DNA of 6,829 bases from Thermoflexales bacterium (GCA_017999195.1 JAGOBP010000229.1:1-6829), one strand, 5' to 3'; counted from the stretch's first letter, positions 1-5,061 are shown. Translations and numbers: made by a program. The notes: a model not told the origin generated them from the sequence alone.

Positions 1-77
1 CTCATGGACAGCGGCTCCAGCCGGACATACTGGCCGCTCAACGTGATGGGGTCGATGCTCATCGGTGTGTGCTTCAT
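1..77 (-). CDS. GNAT-family N-acetyltransferase, RimJ/RimL-like, N-terminal fragment (cut by window edge)
   Basis: Reading the complement from 77 gives 25 codons beginning MKHTPMSIDPITL and continuing SGQYVRLEPLSM to the window edge with no stop. The ITL-x-G-x-x-VRLEPL pattern is the usual opening beta strand of RimJ/RimL-type GNAT acetyltransferases, which transfer acetyl from acetyl-CoA to protein N-termini or small amines. The start at 77 is preferred over the internal ATG at 62 because a GAGGG Shine-Dalgarno lies 7 bases before 77 and none precedes 62. The gene begins 3 bp after the stop of the upstream GNAT, so translational coupling is likely. Only the first strand of the fold is visible; the acetyl-CoA site is outside the window, so the family call rests on a short stretch and the substrate is unknown. 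Confidence 0.7.
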   Translation of the reverse strand, partial: MKHTPMSIDPITLSGQYVRLEPLSM

Positions 78-80
78 GCG

Positions 81-686
81 TTAGCCCTCGCTGGCTTGCC
101 CGTCGGCAGTGTAATAGTTAAATTCGTTGGGACTGATCTTGGAGAAAAGATAAGTGCTGCGCAAGTTGCCGTCGACATCGAGATCGTTGTGACGGAGGAT
201 GGCCTCTTGCAGAAAGCCACAGCGTTTAGCCACGGCGACGCTGCGCGCATTGCGCGTGTCGCATTTTATCTCCACCCGATTGGCCTGTAGCTGCTTAAAG
301 GCAAACGCGGTAATGGCGTTGGTCGCCTCGGTCACGTAACCGTTGCCTATGTAACGGGTTCGGCACCAATACCCAATCTCGAATTTGCGTGCGTGCCAAT
401 CGATGCGGTGTAGGCCGCTGCCCACCACAAAGGTCGAGGTGCCTTTCAAATAGGCATGTAGTAGCAAATCCTCGCGCGTGATCCAGCGAGCCATGGAGGC
501 GCGCAGCCGCGCTTGCGTCGTTTCCAGTTCGGCGGGGGCCGCCGCCCACGGCATCCACGGGCGCAGTTCGGCCAGCGACTCATTGACGGCCGTCATCACC
601 TCGTGCGCGTCGGCGTAGTGCGGGGCGCGAATGGTCAATCGGTCGGTGTCGAAACTATCGGGAAAATCCAGCAGAATGGGATTCAT
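81..686 (-). CDS. GNAT-family N-acetyltransferase, RimJ/RimL-like
   Basis: This 201-residue protein is a single GNAT domain of typical RimJ/RimL length. Visible marks are the opening DTDRLTIR strand (residues 13-20), the beta-bulge segment FEIGYWC (102-108), the acetyl-CoA pyrophosphate loop RYIGNGY (111-117, the R-x-x-G-x-G pattern) followed by a helix, and N-x-x-S-x-x-V-x-x-x-x-GF (146-158), which closes the domain. The family acetylates N-terminal residues of proteins such as ribosomal proteins, or antibiotics and other amines; the substrate cannot be read from the sequence. An in-frame GTG at 713 would add 9 residues, but it lies inside a repeat arm and lacks a ribosome binding site; ATG 686 fits the family N-terminus better, although it too has no clear Shine-Dalgarno. 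The tail after residue 185 is unrelated to the core. A second GNAT gene follows 3 bp downstream. Confidence 0.88.
   Translation of the reverse strand: MNPILLDFPDSFDTDRLTIRAPHYADAHEVMTAVNESLAELRPWMPWAAAPAELETTQARLRASMARWITREDLLLHAYLKGTSTFVVGSGLHRIDWHARKFEIGYWCRTRYIGNGYVTEATNAITAFAFKQLQANRVEIKCDTRNARSVAVAKRCGFLQEAILRHNDLDVDGNLRSTYLFSKISPNEFNYYTADGQASEG
85..89 (-). promoter_or_regulatory. Ribosome binding site of the partial GNAT gene
   Basis: The minus strand reads GAGGG, then 7 bases including the TAA stop of the preceding gene, then ATG at 77. The site lies inside the last codons of the preceding GNAT, which favours coupled translation and decides the start at 77. Confidence 0.55.
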
Positions 687-696
687 AGGCGAGACT

Positions 697-773
697 GGGA
701 CACAGATAAACACAGATTACACAGATTGAAGATTCATCCGCAGCATCTGTGTAATCCGTGTCATCTGTGTCCC
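697..773. repeat. Long inverted repeat built of 9-bp units (ACACAGATT-like)
   Basis: The left arm (697-727) is GGG followed by ACACAGATA, one extra A, ACACAGATT and ACACAGATT. The right arm (744-773), read on the complement, is GGG followed by ACACAGATG, ACACGGATT and ACACAGATG. The arms pair over about 29 bp with one single-base indel and two mismatches, around a spacer of roughly 16 bases. The element fills almost the whole gap between enolase (stop at 782) and the GNAT start (686). As RNA it would form one long hairpin in either direction, but no T-run follows on the minus strand, so it is not a standard intrinsic terminator. A related single array is at 4062-4088. Its function is unknown. 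Confidence 0.85.
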
Positions 774-781
774 GATGGTTT

Positions 782-2062
782 TTACAGGTTCTTGAAGGCG
801 CTCTTGCCCGCATACTGGGCAATTTCGCCGAGTTCTTCTTCGATGCGCAGCAGCTGGTTGTACTTGGCGATGCGATCGCTGCGGCACGGCGCGCCGGTCT
901 TGATTTGACCCGCGTTCAGCGCCACGACCACGTCGGCGATGGTGGCGTCTTCGGTCTCACCGCTGCGGTGCGACACGACCACGCTCCAGCCCGCGCGCTG
1001 CGACATGCGCGACGCAGCGATGGCTTCGGTCAGCGTGCCAATCTGGTTGAGCTTGCAGAGCAATGAGTTGCACGAGTTCTCTTTGATGGCGCGCTCGATG
1101 TACTTGACGTTGGTCACGAGCAGGTCGTCGCCGACGATCTGGATGCGATTGCCGAGTTTTTGCGACAGCAAATTCCAGCCTTCCCAGTCGTCTTGGGCCA
1201 TGCCGTCTTCCAGCGAAATAATCGGGTATTGGTTCACCGCATTCACGTACCAATCGACCATTTCGGCGCTGGTGAGAGTCTTGCCTTCCTTGGCCAGCAC
1301 GTACTTGCCGTCTTGATAGAACTCGCTCGAGGCGGGGTCCATGCCCAGGAAGATTTGCTCACCCGGCTTGTAACCGGCCTTGGTGATGGCTTCCAGGATC
1401 ACTTCAAACGCTTCGGCGTTGCTGCGCAGCGAGGGGGCAAAACCGCCTTCATCGCCGACGCTAGTGTTGTAGCCCTTCTTCTTCAAGACGGTGCGCAGCG
1501 AGGCGTAGCATTCCGCGCTCCAGCGCAGGGCTTCGGCGAAGTCCGGCGCGGCCACCGGCAGGATCATGAATTCCTGCATGTCGGTGCTGTCGGCGGCGTG
1601 CTTGCCGCCGTTGAGGATGTTCATCATCGGGACGGGCAGCACGCGCGCTTCGACGCCGCCGATGTAGCGGTACAGCGGCAGGTCGAGCGAATTCGCGGCG
1701 GCTTTGGCCACGGCCAAACTCACACCCAAAATCGCGTTCGCGCCCAGGTTGGCCTTGGTCGGGGTGCCATCCAGATCGATCATGGCCTCATCGACGCCGA
1801 CCTGATCGGTGCCTTCCATGCCGATGATCTCTTCGGCGATTTCGTTCAGCACGTGATCGACGGCCTTGAGGACGCCCTTGCCGCCATAGCGATTCTTGTC
1901 GCCATCGCGCAGTTCGAGCGCTTCATTGTCGCCCGTCGACGCACCCGATGGGACAGCTGCGCGCCCCCAGGCACCATCGTCGAAGGCCACTTCGACTTCG
2001 ATGGTGGGGTTGCCGCGCGAATCCAGAATCTCGCGGGCGTGGACAAATTCAATCGTAGACAT
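782..2062 (-). CDS. eno: Enolase (phosphopyruvate hydratase, EC 4.2.1.11)
   Basis: Enolase interconverts 2-phosphoglycerate and phosphoenolpyruvate in cytosolic glycolysis and gluconeogenesis. At 426 residues the protein has the usual bacterial length and is intact. The N-terminal domain shows AREILDSRGNPT (9-20) and the mobile loop SGASTG (39-44, Ser42). The TIM-barrel part carries NGGKHA (151-156, His155), GDEGGFAP (203-210, Glu205 the catalytic acid/base), magnesium ligands Asp242 (MDPASSEF), Glu285 (SLEDG) and Asp312 (VGDDLLVTN), the signature LLCKLNQIGTLTEA (334-347) with catalytic Lys337, SHRSGETED (364-372) and Lys388 in QIKTGAPCRS. The start at 2062 is supported by AAGGAG seven bases upstream. 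It appears monocistronic, with its own TATAAT promoter and a long inverted repeat downstream. A minor peculiarity is Cys336 next to the catalytic lysine. Confidence 0.99.
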   Translation of the reverse strand: MSTIEFVHAREILDSRGNPTIEVEVAFDDGAWGRAAVPSGASTGDNEALELRDGDKNRYGGKGVLKAVDHVLNEIAEEIIGMEGTDQVGVDEAMIDLDGTPTKANLGANAILGVSLAVAKAAANSLDLPLYRYIGGVEARVLPVPMMNILNGGKHAADSTDMQEFMILPVAAPDFAEALRWSAECYASLRTVLKKKGYNTSVGDEGGFAPSLRSNAEAFEVILEAITKAGYKPGEQIFLGMDPASSEFYQDGKYVLAKEGKTLTSAEMVDWYVNAVNQYPIISLEDGMAQDDWEGWNLLSQKLGNRIQIVGDDLLVTNVKYIERAIKENSCNSLLCKLNQIGTLTEAIAASRMSQRAGWSVVVSHRSGETEDATIADVVVALNAGQIKTGAPCRSDRIAKYNQLLRIEEELGEIAQYAGKSAFKNL

Positions 2063-2119
2063 TGTGTTTCTCCTTATTCACTCACGCTGATGCGTGGATA
2101 GTTCGATGCAACGAGGCGG

Positions 2120-2148
2120 ATTATACCACTGCTGATGAGTGACGAGTG
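2120..2148 (-). promoter_or_regulatory. Candidate sigma70-type promoter of eno (extended -10)
   Basis: On the minus strand TGG-TATAAT ends at 2120 (TATAAT occupies 2125-2120), a perfect -10 hexamer with an extended TG. At 17-bp spacing the -35 position (2148-2143) has no TTGACA resemblance and falls inside GAGTGAC repeats. Transcription would begin near 2113, giving a leader of about 50 bases before the eno start. The call rests on the -10 alone. Confidence 0.55.
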
Positions 2149-2177
2149 ACGAGTGAGACGTGGTGCGTGGTGCGTGA
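2137..2177. repeat. 7-bp degenerate tandem repeat between eno and the macro-domain gene
   Basis: GAGTGAC occurs at 2137-2143 and 2144-2150, then GAGTGAG at 2151-2157; after ACG come TGGTGCG at 2161-2167 and 2168-2174. Fifteen bases (2163-2177) recur exactly, on the opposite strand, at 2877-2891, on the other side of the macro-domain gene. The array covers the -35 position of the eno promoter. Confidence 0.8.
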
Positions 2178-2191
2178 AGATCGACCACTGA

Positions 2192-2827
2192 TCACACGTC
2201 GATGTCGTCCGGCATGAGACAGCCCTCGTCGCCTCCGAACCATATCGCCTGTTGGCGTTCAGTTGCCAGGGTCCAATCGATGTGCGTCGGCGGATTCAGA
2301 AAGTGTCGATACGCCAGTGCCATTTGCTTCGCCGCCCGCCGCACAGGGACTTTGCCGGTGGCGGTGCCTAATCCTGGGCAGGCCACAATCCGAATGGGCC
2401 GGGATCCACTTTGATTGTGCTTGCTAACTGCCAACAGCATCGCCCACATGGCCAGGTAAACATGATCCGTTCGTGCAATCGACAGTGGCACCCGCATGGT
2501 TGGTGTGTGGGCGATATACGGATGTCGCGAATGCCCCGTTTCCACAATCATCGATGTTCCCACCGGTTGTTCGCCCAGATACTCTTCGAGAATGCGCTGT
2601 TGCACTCGCCGTTCCAACTCTGCGCCGAAGAATCTGATGATAGCCAGATCAACACCACCATCCATCAGTCCGAATGAGTTGGCGGCACTGACCATGCAAT
2701 CAAATTCAGACAGTTGTTCAAATCTTCCCTGAACAACTTCCGCGCCCGGTAAATCTGCAAATCGTTCCCGAAAAGCGACGCACAATGCCGACTTAGGATC
2801 GACTAGGACGAGCTTGATGGATTCCAT
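2192..2827 (-). CDS. Macro-domain protein (Appr-1''-p processing / ADP-ribose-binding fold)
   Basis: A 211-residue soluble protein that is essentially one macro domain. MVSAANSFGLMDGGVD (45-60) corresponds to the N-A-A-N...GGG-V-D binding loop of macro domains, and CPGLGTATGKVP (150-161) to the second glycine-rich loop that cradles the distal ribose and phosphates. The N-terminal strand IKLVLVD (4-10) and the APTMRVP-like HTPTMRVP (107-114) fit a bacterial subgroup of stand-alone macro proteins that has MDGGVD rather than the usual GGGGVD. Macro domains bind ADP-ribose or its derivatives, and some remove ADP-ribose or deacetylate O-acetyl-ADP-ribose; whether this one is catalytic cannot be told. 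A TTG four codons upstream would extend the reading frame, but GGAG six bases before ATG 2827 decides the start. The gene stands alone between inverted 7-bp repeat arrays. No toxin (DarT- or ART-like) partner is visible nearby. Confidence 0.86.
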   Translation of the reverse strand: MESIKLVLVDPKSALCVAFRERFADLPGAEVVQGRFEQLSEFDCMVSAANSFGLMDGGVDLAIIRFFGAELERRVQQRILEEYLGEQPVGTSMIVETGHSRHPYIAHTPTMRVPLSIARTDHVYLAMWAMLLAVSKHNQSGSRPIRIVACPGLGTATGKVPVRRAAKQMALAYRHFLNPPTHIDWTLATERQQAIWFGGDEGCLMPDDIDV

Positions 2828-2833
2828 TTGATT

Positions 2834-2837
2834 CTCC
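2834..2837 (-). promoter_or_regulatory. Ribosome binding site deciding the macro-domain start
   Basis: The minus strand reads GGAG, six bases (AATCAA), then ATG at 2827. The site overlaps the alternative TTG start at 2839, which therefore is unlikely to be used. Confidence 0.65.
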
Positions 2838-2870
2838 AACAGGGCGCTGAACGGTAGCCGATAATCAATT

Positions 2871-2902
2871 CACTCGTCACGCACCACGCACTACGCATCA
2901 CG
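2871..2902. repeat. 7-bp degenerate tandem repeat overlapping the thiolase 3' end
   Basis: The plus strand reads CACTCG, TCACGCA, CCACGCA, CTACGCA, TCACG, a 7-bp periodicity with CACGCA core. On the complement these are the GTGCGTG and GAGTGA units of the array at 2137-2177, with 2877-2891 an exact 15-base inverted copy of 2163-2177. The array runs into the last four codons of the thiolase gene and contributes its TAG stop (2893-2891). Confidence 0.8.
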
Positions 2903-4048
2903 TTCCAGGATGTGTGTGACGACATTCGAGCCGCTGCCGCCGATGTTCTGGGTCATGGCAATCGTCGCGTCTTTGACTTGATTGAGTCCGGCCAAGCCGC
3001 GCAATTGCAGCGAGGCTTCGACCAACTGGTACATGCCCGTCGCTCCGACGGGATGGCCGCGCGCCTTCAGGCCGCCCATGGTGCAGATGGGCAATCTGCC
3101 GCCCAGGAAGATGTCGCCGTCCAGGCCCAGGCGCGTGCCTTTGCCCGGTTCGGCAAAGCCGCTGGCTTCCAGGCTGGCGACGGCGGTGATGGAGAAGGCA
3201 TCGTGGATTTCGATGAAGTCGATGTCTTTGGGGGTCAATTTGGCTTGAGCAAACGCTTTGCCTGCCGAGAGAGCCACGGCTTCCAAGGCCAGCAAATTGT
3301 GCCGATCATGCAGCGCGAGGCTGTCGGTTGCTATCGCACTGGCGCGCACGCGGATGGGATACGGGCTGAATTGCCGCGCCATCTCGGTCGGGCACAAGAC
3401 AATCGCGGCGGAGCCGTCGCAGACGGGCGAACAGTCGAGCAGGTTGATCGGGTCCGCGATCATGCGCGCCTTATCGAACATGGCTTGGGTCAGTTCGTAG
3501 TGCATCATCGCGTACGGGTTGTGCATGGCGTTGCGGTGTGCGTTGATGGGGAAGGGGGCAAAGTCGCTGTGCGACACTTTGTATTCGTACATGTAGCGCT
3601 GCATCAACTGCGCGTTGATGGCGACGAAGGTGTCGCCCACCGCCGATTCCCAGTCTGAATCCGACGCGCTGACCAAGCCCGCCGTGATTTCTTCGCCGGG
3701 ATGATCGGTCATTTTTTCAATGCCGCATACCAAAGCAAAATTGATTTGCCCACTGGCGACAGCCAAATAGGCTTCGCGAAAGGCCGCGCCGCCCGATGAG
3801 CACGCGGCTTCGACTTTGACGGCTTCGACGCCGCGCAAGCCCACTTCGTCCGTCAACAGACCCGATAGGAGATCCTGGCCCGACAGCGTGCTGGACAACA
3901 TGTTGCCCACGTACACACTCTCGATGCGTTCGGTGTGCGCGTCTTGCAGCGCGGCCAACATCGCATCGACCGCCAGGAAATAGATCGGCTTGTCCCACCG
4001 ATCGCCGACCGGCACCTGGCCGATTCCGATGATACTGACGTCTCGCAT
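2891..4048 (-). CDS. Thiolase-superfamily enzyme (acetyl-CoA acetyltransferase / SCP2-thiolase-like)
   Basis: Thiolases join or cleave acyl-CoAs, here most likely acetoacetyl-CoA formation or beta-ketoacyl-CoA cleavage in the cytosol. The 385-residue protein is full length. It opens with MRDVSIIGIGQVPVGD (1-16), carries the nucleophile Cys83 in VEAACSSGG (79-87), His282 in EIHDAFS (280-286), and His332 in GGLKARGHPVGATG (325-338). The last motif is NIGGSGSNVVTHILE (368-382), lacking the terminal C-x-G cysteine of classical degradative and biosynthetic thiolases; this pattern is typical of SCP2-type and archaeal thiolases, the latter working with HMG-CoA synthase and a DUF35 zinc/OB protein. 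Neither partner is in this window, so a mevalonate role is only a possibility. The start at 4048 has GAGG five bases upstream. The final residues ERDA and the stop fall in a tandem repeat. Confidence 0.9.
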   Translation of the reverse strand: MRDVSIIGIGQVPVGDRWDKPIYFLAVDAMLAALQDAHTERIESVYVGNMLSSTLSGQDLLSGLLTDEVGLRGVEAVKVEAACSSGGAAFREAYLAVASGQINFALVCGIEKMTDHPGEEITAGLVSASDSDWESAVGDTFVAINAQLMQRYMYEYKVSHSDFAPFPINAHRNAMHNPYAMMHYELTQAMFDKARMIADPINLLDCSPVCDGSAAIVLCPTEMARQFSPYPIRVRASAIATDSLALHDRHNLLALEAVALSAGKAFAQAKLTPKDIDFIEIHDAFSITAVASLEASGFAEPGKGTRLGLDGDIFLGGRLPICTMGGLKARGHPVGATGMYQLVEASLQLRGLAGLNQVKDATIAMTQNIGGSGSNVVTHILERDA

Positions 4049-4061
4049 AACAGCCTCTTGT

Positions 4062-4088
4062 ACACAGATTACACGGATTTCACAGATA
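4062..4088. repeat. Three 9-bp tandem units (ACACAGATT / ACACGGATT / TCACAGATA)
   Basis: Exact 9-bp periodicity: units at 4062-4070, 4071-4079 and 4080-4088. It is the same unit as the inverted pair at 697-773. The array begins 13 bases upstream of the thiolase start, in the same orientation relative to the gene as the left arm at 697-727 has to the GNAT start. Confidence 0.8.
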
Positions 4089-4160
4089 ATGAGTGGAATC
4101 CATGCTGATTGTTGTTAGCTGCCCGACGACTGCATTCGGGTACGATTTGCGCGATTGCTC

Positions 4161-4182
4161 CCGCTGGACGAAAGTCCGGCGG
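4161..4182. repeat. Hairpin-forming palindrome with GAAA loop
   Basis: CCGCTGGAC (4161-4169), GAAA (4170-4173), GTCCGGCGG (4174-4182) pair over 9 positions with one G-T wobble. It sits 6 bases from a second, perfect hairpin at 4189-4210 that shares the GGCGGAC/GTCC theme, so the two look like one REP-like palindromic element in the 234-bp gap between the methyltransferase and the thiolase. Apart from these hairpins and the flanking tandem repeats I see no gene in that gap. Confidence 0.65.
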
Positions 4183-4184
4183 CT

Positions 4185-4210
4185 GAAAACGGCGGACGGT
4201 CGTCCGCCGT
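4185..4210 (-). terminator. Candidate intrinsic terminator of the methyltransferase gene
   Basis: On the minus strand ACGGCGGAC (4210-4202), a four-base loop, and GTCCGCCGT (4197-4189) form a perfect 9-bp GC-rich stem, followed by a run of four T (4189-4186). It lies about 70 bases past the methyltransferase stop and before the thiolase. The T-run is short, so it could equally be a REP-like palindrome with incidental terminator activity. Confidence 0.45.
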
Positions 4211-4248
4211 GAGCGTTAACCCAACAAGCAACCGCTCTAAGCCAATTG

Positions 4249-4288
4249 AACTATGGAACTACGCAACTATCTCACTATCGGACTAAAC
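4249..4288. repeat. 8-bp degenerate tandem repeat with ACTA core
   Basis: Five consecutive 8-bp units: AACTATGG, AACTACGC, AACTATCT, CACTATCG, GACTAAAC, with ACTA at the same place in each. The last unit contains the TAG stop codon of the methyltransferase (4285-4283). Confidence 0.7.
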
Positions 4289-4975
4289 AACCTTCCACCA
4301 AATGCCCGTACATTCGGGCACGATGTCCCAGTGATTGTCGCGGATTTGCTGCTCGAACCGTTCGCCGAAGAAGAAGCCTAAACCGGCCACGGCGTCTTCA
4401 ACAGACGCGAATTGATAATCGGTGCGAATGGATTGGTGTTGAAAGCCTAGACTTTGCTCCAGAAAATCGTAGTAGTCAGGATACAGCCACTGCGGCTCGG
4501 TGAAGCCGGTGCCTAGCGTCTCGATGATGATCAGCGCGCCGCCCGGCCGCAGCACGCGCTGCATCTCGCCGATGGCCTGTCGGATGGCCGCTTGCCAATC
4601 GGGTACGAATTTGGACGAGAGGTAGATGATCGTCCAGCCGGCAATGGCGATGTCCGCACATCGATCGGGCAGGGGCGCGTGCCGGTGATCGGTGACGGCC
4701 GTCTGCCACTTTAGGCCGTCAATGCGCGCCAGTTTTTCAGTCGCGAGGTGCAGCATGTGCGCGTTCAGATCGAGCGCGACAACCGATCGAGCGGTGGAGG
4801 CCGCCAAATCCGTCAAGCGGCCGGTGCCTGCGCCCCATTCGACCCAATCGGCTTGATCAAACGATCGGATGGCGGCGATGGCCGGGCCTAACTGGTGCTG
4901 ATAGTCTTCGTGCGCGACCAGATTTTCGTATTGGCGAGCCTGTTCGCGATAGATCGCAAATTGATCGGGCGGCAT
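4283..4975 (-). CDS. Class I SAM-dependent methyltransferase (Methyltransf_11/25 type)
   Basis: A 230-residue cytosolic protein with a Rossmann-like methyltransferase core. Motif I is VEWGAGTGRL (45-54), which binds S-adenosylmethionine; the acidic residue ending strand 2 is Asp69 in VVALDLN; DIAIAGWTI (108-116) occupies the motif IV position; and VLRPGGALIIIETLG (141-155) is the post-core strand typical of small-molecule methyltransferases. A helical N-terminus (MPPDQFAIYREQARQYE) and a C-terminal cap with aromatic residues (LYPDYYDFLEQ, 164-174; GIWWKVV at the end) probably shape the acceptor site. The substrate is not recognisable. The start at 4975 is well supported by GGAGG five bases upstream. 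The gene diverges from the S41 peptidase pair, sharing a 100-bp intergenic region; its stop lies in a tandem repeat. Confidence 0.9.
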   Translation of the reverse strand: MPPDQFAIYREQARQYENLVAHEDYQHQLGPAIAAIRSFDQADWVEWGAGTGRLTDLAASTARSVVALDLNAHMLHLATEKLARIDGLKWQTAVTDHRHAPLPDRCADIAIAGWTIIYLSSKFVPDWQAAIRQAIGEMQRVLRPGGALIIIETLGTGFTEPQWLYPDYYDFLEQSLGFQHQSIRTDYQFASVEDAVAGLGFFFGERFEQQIRDNHWDIVPECTGIWWKVV

Positions 4976-5011
4976 GTTGACCTCCGGTTAAGCTGGCCTT
5001 AATCGAGCCGT

Positions 5012-5039
5012 AGTATAACACAAGGAGGAGTCTTGTCGC
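5012..5039 (-). promoter_or_regulatory. Candidate promoter of the methyltransferase gene
   Basis: On the minus strand GCGACA (5039-5034), 16 bp, TATACT (5017-5012): four and five matches to the sigma70 consensus. Transcription would start near 5005. A small inverted repeat TTAAG-CTGGC-CTTAA (4988-5002) follows just downstream of that point and could be an operator or leader hairpin. Confidence 0.5.
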
Positions 5040-5061
5040 GCCTGTGTGGGTGTGTTAGAAT
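5033..5061 (+). promoter_or_regulatory. Candidate promoter of the S41 peptidase genes (extended -10)
   Basis: TTGTCG (5033-5038), 17 bp, TAGAAT (5056-5061) preceded by TGT, giving an extended -10. The -35 hexamer overlaps that of the divergent methyltransferase promoter (5034-5039). Transcription would start near 5068, only about 8 bases before the longest possible start of the peptidase, which argues for one of the later GTG starts or a very short leader. Confidence 0.55.

Noticed and set aside
686..713. Upstream GTG start for the GNAT gene at 713
   Set aside because: The extra nine codons fall in the repeat arm and spell no conserved sequence; ATG 686 matches the family start.
697..773. 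Short CRISPR array
   Set aside because: Units are 9 bp, contiguous without spacers, and arranged as an inverted pair; no cas genes are present.
513..908. 131-codon plus-strand frame spanning the GNAT-eno gap
   Set aside because: It runs antisense through two real genes and the inverted repeat, and has no recognisable features.
1160..2101. 313-codon open frame on the plus strand opposite enolase
   Set aside because: It is antisense to a full-length, motif-complete enolase; the composition (His, Gln, Arg, Ala rich, no recognisable motif) is what a GC-rich complement gives.
2828..2890. Promoter directly upstream of the macro-domain gene
   Set aside because: Only weak -10-like matches (for example GATTAT) without a supporting -35 were found, so no promoter is called.
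2912..3658. 248-codon open frame on the plus strand opposite the thiolase
   Set aside because: Antisense shadow of an intact thiolase; Arg/His/Gln/Val-rich with no domain pattern and no ribosome binding site seen.
4111..4237. Possible integron attC-like site (GTTAGCT, CCCAAC and internal symmetry)
   Set aside because: The outer boxes do not fit the RYYYAAC/GTTRRRY pair in a consistent orientation, and no integrase or cassette array is visible.
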